A stretch of DNA of 64,000 nucleotides. It comes from Phymorhynchus buccinoides (taxonomy: Eukaryota > Mollusca > Gastropoda > Neogastropoda > Raphitomidae). Both the position numbers and the translations under genes were made by a program. The notes below the pieces were generated by a model. The model saw only the letters and a program-made list of their open reading frames with translations. It did not search any database and was not told the DNA's origin. Shown here one piece after another: positions 60,646-64,000 of this stretch. The stretch's first letter is position 1, and every line of letters begins with the position of its first letter. Where the stretch lies: positions 26,475,909 through 26,539,908 of the forward strand of contig CM065690.1 of the NCBI GenBank assembly GCA_017654935.2, written 5' to 3'.

Positions 60646-60961
60646 CTACTTGTCCTTGTCAGAGTCGTCGTCGGGCACAACGCCCGTGTCCATGATGGTG
60701 GTGATGGTGGCCTGGTGGTGGTGGGGGGCGGCGTTCCAGGCCACGTTGTAGGCCACCTTGTCCTCGGAGATGACCGTCACCGACTCCATCTTGTCGGGGG
60801 TGGGGGGGGGCGGGGTGAGGGTGCTGGTGGTGGGGGTGGAGGTGGTGGTCTGCCCGGGCCTGGGCCAGCGCCTGCTGCACGGCGATGTCCTTCTGGTTGC
60901 GCTGCTCCATCATCAGGCGGGACAGGTTCATCTGGGCCTCGATGCGCGCCGTGTTCAGCGC
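60646..60961 (-). CDS. 3'-terminal coding exon of an unrecognised gene; frame interrupted at a C run
   Basis: The minus strand has acceptor GTTGTGCGCAG at 60962-60972 and opens with ALNTARIEAQMNLSRLMMEQ, then RNQKDIAVQQALAQARA (a likely helical or coiled segment) and a His/Pro-rich stretch. In another frame it ends DKMESVTVISEDKVAYNVAW, later IMDTGVVPDDDSDKDK and TAG (60648-60646). The two frames look like one protein separated by a one-base shift near the C9 run at 60792-60800, and read in a single frame neither half spans the exon. This could be an assembly indel, a true mutation, or a short unseen intron. GC content is very high, as in PAXBP1 exons 17 and 18. I do not recognise the family. 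No upstream exon is evident between 60962 and 64000. Confidence 0.7.
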
Positions 60962-61008
60962 CTGCGCACAACCAACAAAAAAACGACTAAACTATTTTCA
61001 CTTTTTTT

Positions 61009-61319
61009 TTAAACCCCTTCGCTGCCCCAGTCACACACACCCCCCCCCCTTGTCTCCTAGACGTGTGATGTCATTGATGATGTCAAAGCCCTGGAATGAT
61101 GGTCTTTGGTTTAGACAAGTCAGGAAAGATATATTTCTAGACCATTTTCTCAGATTGAGTATCTCTAGACCATTTTCTTAGATTGAGTATCTCTAGACCA
61201 TTTTCTTAGATTGAGTATCTCTAGACCATTTTCTTAGATTGAGTCCTAAATCGACTCTTAAATTTTATAAGAAAATCAATAATTTCTGACTTTTCCTCTG
61301 GCAGTAAAGCAGGGGTTAA
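61009..61319. mobile_element. TTAA-type element, ACCCCTTCGCTGCC family
   Basis: TTAAACCCCTTCGCTGCC at the left and GGCAGTAAAGCAGGGGTTAA at the right. It contains a 28-bp tandem repeat (ACCATTTTCTTAGATTGAGT..., 4 copies, 61138-61250). It starts 48 bp from the acceptor of the minus-strand last exon. Confidence 0.6.
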
Positions 61320-61885
61320 GATGATGGGAGGGGGAGGGGTTACGGGGGTGAACAAAAATAGTAAAATGTGGTCAAATCAAACACACACACACACAAACAC
61401 AAAGTAAAAAAACAATAAGGAAACTAACACAGCATGAACACACACACAAACGAAAATTGGGTCAACAGTGTATATTTACCAATGCACATTCATTCAATAT
61501 TCCATCTGCGAGCAAAGCCTCAAAGCAATCAATAGAAGTTAACAGTCACTTTTGAAATCTACACAAAATTAACATACAGGCAATGCCAATGGCGAAGCTC
61601 TAACTAGAGTACCAAAGAGGGTTGCGTACCTCTCAAAATGACGCAAGCATGACATGATTTCTCTGCAATCTCTACGATTTCAAGGGGGGGGGGGGGGGGG
61701 GGGTACGTGCATACCCAACCAACGCGCAGACCTGTTAGTACTCTATGGGTTTGAAGGAAGTCGTTACTGATTTAAATAGTTGCCTCTGATGAAAATGTTC
61801 TCCTACACACAAATGTGAAGTCATGTTGTTTATGGCCCTGCTGACAACTGGGCTGTCACCACATTAACATCTCACCATGTGATGA
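61320..61885. other. Intronic or intergenic sequence upstream of the minus-strand exon
   Basis: CA-rich spots near 61381 and 61440 and the G20 run at 61684-61703. No coding exon is evident on either strand. Confidence 0.45.
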
Positions 61886-62125
61886 TATTAATAATAATAA
61901 TAGTGAATCATTTATATAGCGCACTCCTCCACCAAATGTGGAGCTCTATGCGCTTAACAACAACAAAAATTAAAAAGCAAGAAATTCAACAAAAAATCGC
62001 TCACACACATGCATAATAGGCATACACATACATCCCCCCCCCCCCACCCACCCATACACGCAGGCACTCACGTACACACACATACGCACACACATGCACA
62101 CACACACACACACACACACACCATT
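61886..62125 (-). mobile_element. LINE 3' tail with (ATT)n, ATAGCGC motif and CA run
   Basis: AATAATAATAATAGTGAATC, TTATATAGCGCACTCCTCCA and TATGCGCTTAACAACAAC, then a CA-rich region with a CA run at 62085-62122. Same layout as 50724-50830 and 229-430. Confidence 0.7.
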
Positions 62126-62196
62126 TCCATCACCACCACTCACCCCACCCAAGAACACAATACATGATACAATCTGTAGATCAACATTCTCTCCCC

Positions 62197-62993
62197 ATGG
62201 GTGCTACTCCCAAAAATGAAAAATACTGAAAGGCCGGGGTCCAGGGGCCGCCCAGGCCCCTGGCGGGGTACAGGGGCAGCGCCCCTTTGGGGGGTTGCCC
62301 CCCTGAAGCTGAAGCAAAAATGCAATTGCAGAGATCGTTTCCATAGCTCTCCTGCAATCTGGGAATGGGTGAGGAACAGATTACGATTTGACATCATAGT
62401 TCTGTTGGCAGACGACAGTTGACACTTTGTAAAGTAAGTTGCTGAGACATGACAAGTCACATTACCTTTTTACAAGAAATACAAAAGATCTATGGTTAAA
62501 ATCATATTTTCATGACGAAGATTTTTACTGACATTTCAGAAACACAACTATAAAGCCGTTCAAATAGAAGATAATAATTAGATCATAAGTGAAATACGAT
62601 GTCAGTGGATCGAAACATGACTCTCAATTGAGTTTTTCTAAGCAACATTTTTAACATATTCATACGTTTAACATCATAAATATCATTTGGTGAATTGAAA
62701 TATAGTTGTAACTTACCTTTCTGTGAAGTTTGTAGCTTTCATGACACAAAATTCATGCTGATAATGTTGAATTTAATTCAAATAAGTATGTGTGAATATG
62801 ACTCGGCCGCCATTTTTGTTGTTGTATTTTCACTTCCGGTGGTTGGAAGACCCAAATTCAAAATGCCCCCAACCACAGTTAACAGATCAACTTTTTTTTG
62901 GGGGTACAACATTTTTAAAATACGGAATTTCCGTCTCAGCAGAAAACTTAATTTACGGATTTCCGTTTATACGGAAGGTAGTAGCACCCATGT
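62197..62993. mobile_element. MITE-like element with CATGGGTGCTACT termini, larger copy, 6-bp target duplication
   Basis: CATGGGTGCTACTCCC at the left, GGTAGTAGCACCCATG at the right, TCTCCC on both flanks. It matches 23057-23633 in reverse over most of its length plus about 200 bp extra in the middle. Confidence 0.88.
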
Positions 62994-63073
62994 CTCCCAT
63001 TAAAACCAGATAAAACTTACAAAGTTCAAATGCACTCAAGTGTGCAACCGCTTCTTTGTAATAACATAATTAT

Positions 63074-63480
63074 ACAGTATTTTACGGACTATAAGGCGAT
63101 ACTTTTTTTTGTCAGACTGACTCTCCTGCGCCTTCTTCTTCTTCGATCGCTCAGACAGTTTCTTGTCAACTATGAGTGCAGATGCGTCATGCTGCTGTTA
63201 TGCGCCTAAGTAAGAAATAATTAGGCCCAGCATGTCCGACTTTGGCTGGAGGAAATCTTTTTGAAAGTGTTTCTTGAAAAAAGGCAGGAGAATGGACCGG
63301 AAAGGCAGAAAGAAAGTAGATGACAGCAAACAAGGGGAAAAGGCAGAGTCAAAGAGAGTGACAGATTAGAGGAAGTTACAAGCACAGAACTTCCAGAAGG
63401 TGAGGGAACTATTTAAACAAAAGACCCCCCGGTATCCCCATAGGGAGCTCCTGCGCCTTATAATATGACTAACAAGAGGC
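63074..63480 (+). mobile_element. ACCGTATTTT-family MITE split by a 330-bp dispersed repeat
   Basis: It begins ACAGTATTTTACGGACTATA. The family text CTCTCCTGCGCCTT is interrupted at about 63136 and resumes at 63449 (CTCCTGCGCCTTATAATATG). The insert is the second copy of 26390-26710 (CAGCATGTCCGACTT, GGAAGTTACAAGCACAG). Confidence 0.75.
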
Positions 63481-63644
63481 AAAGCCTTCAAAGCTCACTC
63501 GAACAGGCACATGTGGGACAACAACAAAGAAAGATTGAGGAGGGTGTCTAAAGTACAAGATTGCCAATAAAATTATAAAGTACAAATGAAAATATTGTTA
63601 ATGGATACAATTAAAAACATATATATATTTTTTTTTTTTTAAAG

Positions 63645-63722
63645 TGCCCGTGCTGAGAATCAGACCCGGAACCATTGGCATGACAGACAGACACTCTACC
63701 AATGAGCTATCGAGGCTTTCAG
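63645..63722 (-). mobile_element. tRNA-like SINE head or tRNA pseudogene
   Basis: The minus strand reads GCCTCGATAGCTCATTGGTA (good box A) and, about 45 bp on, GGGTCTGATTCTCAGCACGG (imperfect B box). The acceptor-stem ends do not pair well, so a working tRNA is unlikely. Confidence 0.55.
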
Positions 63723-64000
63723 TGTTGATGAGTTTCTTAACTCATGTTGCCTGTTGAATACTCTCTAACCCACTAATCTAAAATGTTATCTGTTTACAGT
63801 GTTGTTATTAAGTATTTAATTATGCAAATCGTTATTGTTTGAAAGCTTGCATAAACATCTATGTGCATTGAAAGTTTGAACAATGTATGCCAATAAAGCA
63901 TAAAGTTTACATGACGGATGGAGAGAGTGATAGAACAAACCTGTGACAACGAACTAAAAGGAAATACCAGACACAATGGCACGCAACAAAATTCAAGAAT

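Noticed and set aside
63645..63722. Functional tRNA gene
   Set aside because: Box A is good but box B is altered and the acceptor stem does not pair. More likely a SINE head.

Overview
This window is eukaryotic nuclear DNA. It holds spliced genes with short exons (46-316 nt), GT-AG introns of up to about 5 kb, and very dense interspersed repeats: tRNA-derived SINEs, non-LTR retrotransposon remnants, many miniature inverted-repeat (MITE-like) elements, long CA and poly-C/poly-G runs, and minisatellites. The protein-coding content together with this style of repeats suggests a lophotrochozoan, most likely a gastropod mollusc. That placement is an inference and not a database result.

Two genes are firmly recognisable. 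On the minus strand, the 5' part of a MAP3K7/TAK1 kinase gene occupies 92-7743. Five coding exons encode the N-terminus and the kinase domain from the glycine loop past DFG and APE, and the rest of the gene lies left of base 1. On the plus strand, a complete 19-exon PAXBP1/GCFC-family gene runs from 10625 to 46470. The exons join in phase to an 872-residue protein, against about 917 for human PAXBP1. The two genes are divergent, with start codons 2.9 kb apart. That gap is filled mainly with LINE fragments.

A third gene is seen only by its GC-rich last coding exon on the minus strand (60646-60961). Its product is not recognised, and its frame is interrupted at a C run. Just beyond its stop lies a tandem array of about 111-bp units (59490-60645). 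Each unit carries a copy of that gene's own final codons and stop. It is tail-to-tail with PAXBP1, and the 14 kb between them is repeats, LINE and SINE remnants and possible 3' untranslated sequence.

The remainder is mostly mobile DNA. At least ten MITE-like families can be defined from their terminal inverted repeats, and several insertions have visible 5-6 bp, TA or TTAA target duplications. Some are nested inside others, which gives relative ages. Notable structures include opposite-facing MITE copies flanking TAK1 exon 2, a 420-bp inverted pair in two PAXBP1 introns, a partial in-frame duplication of PAXBP1 exon 17 abutting a MITE, a near-perfect 51-bp palindrome, and repeats rich in AGGTCA nuclear-receptor half-sites. 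I found no CRISPR, operon or other prokaryotic system and no clearly novel multi-gene system.
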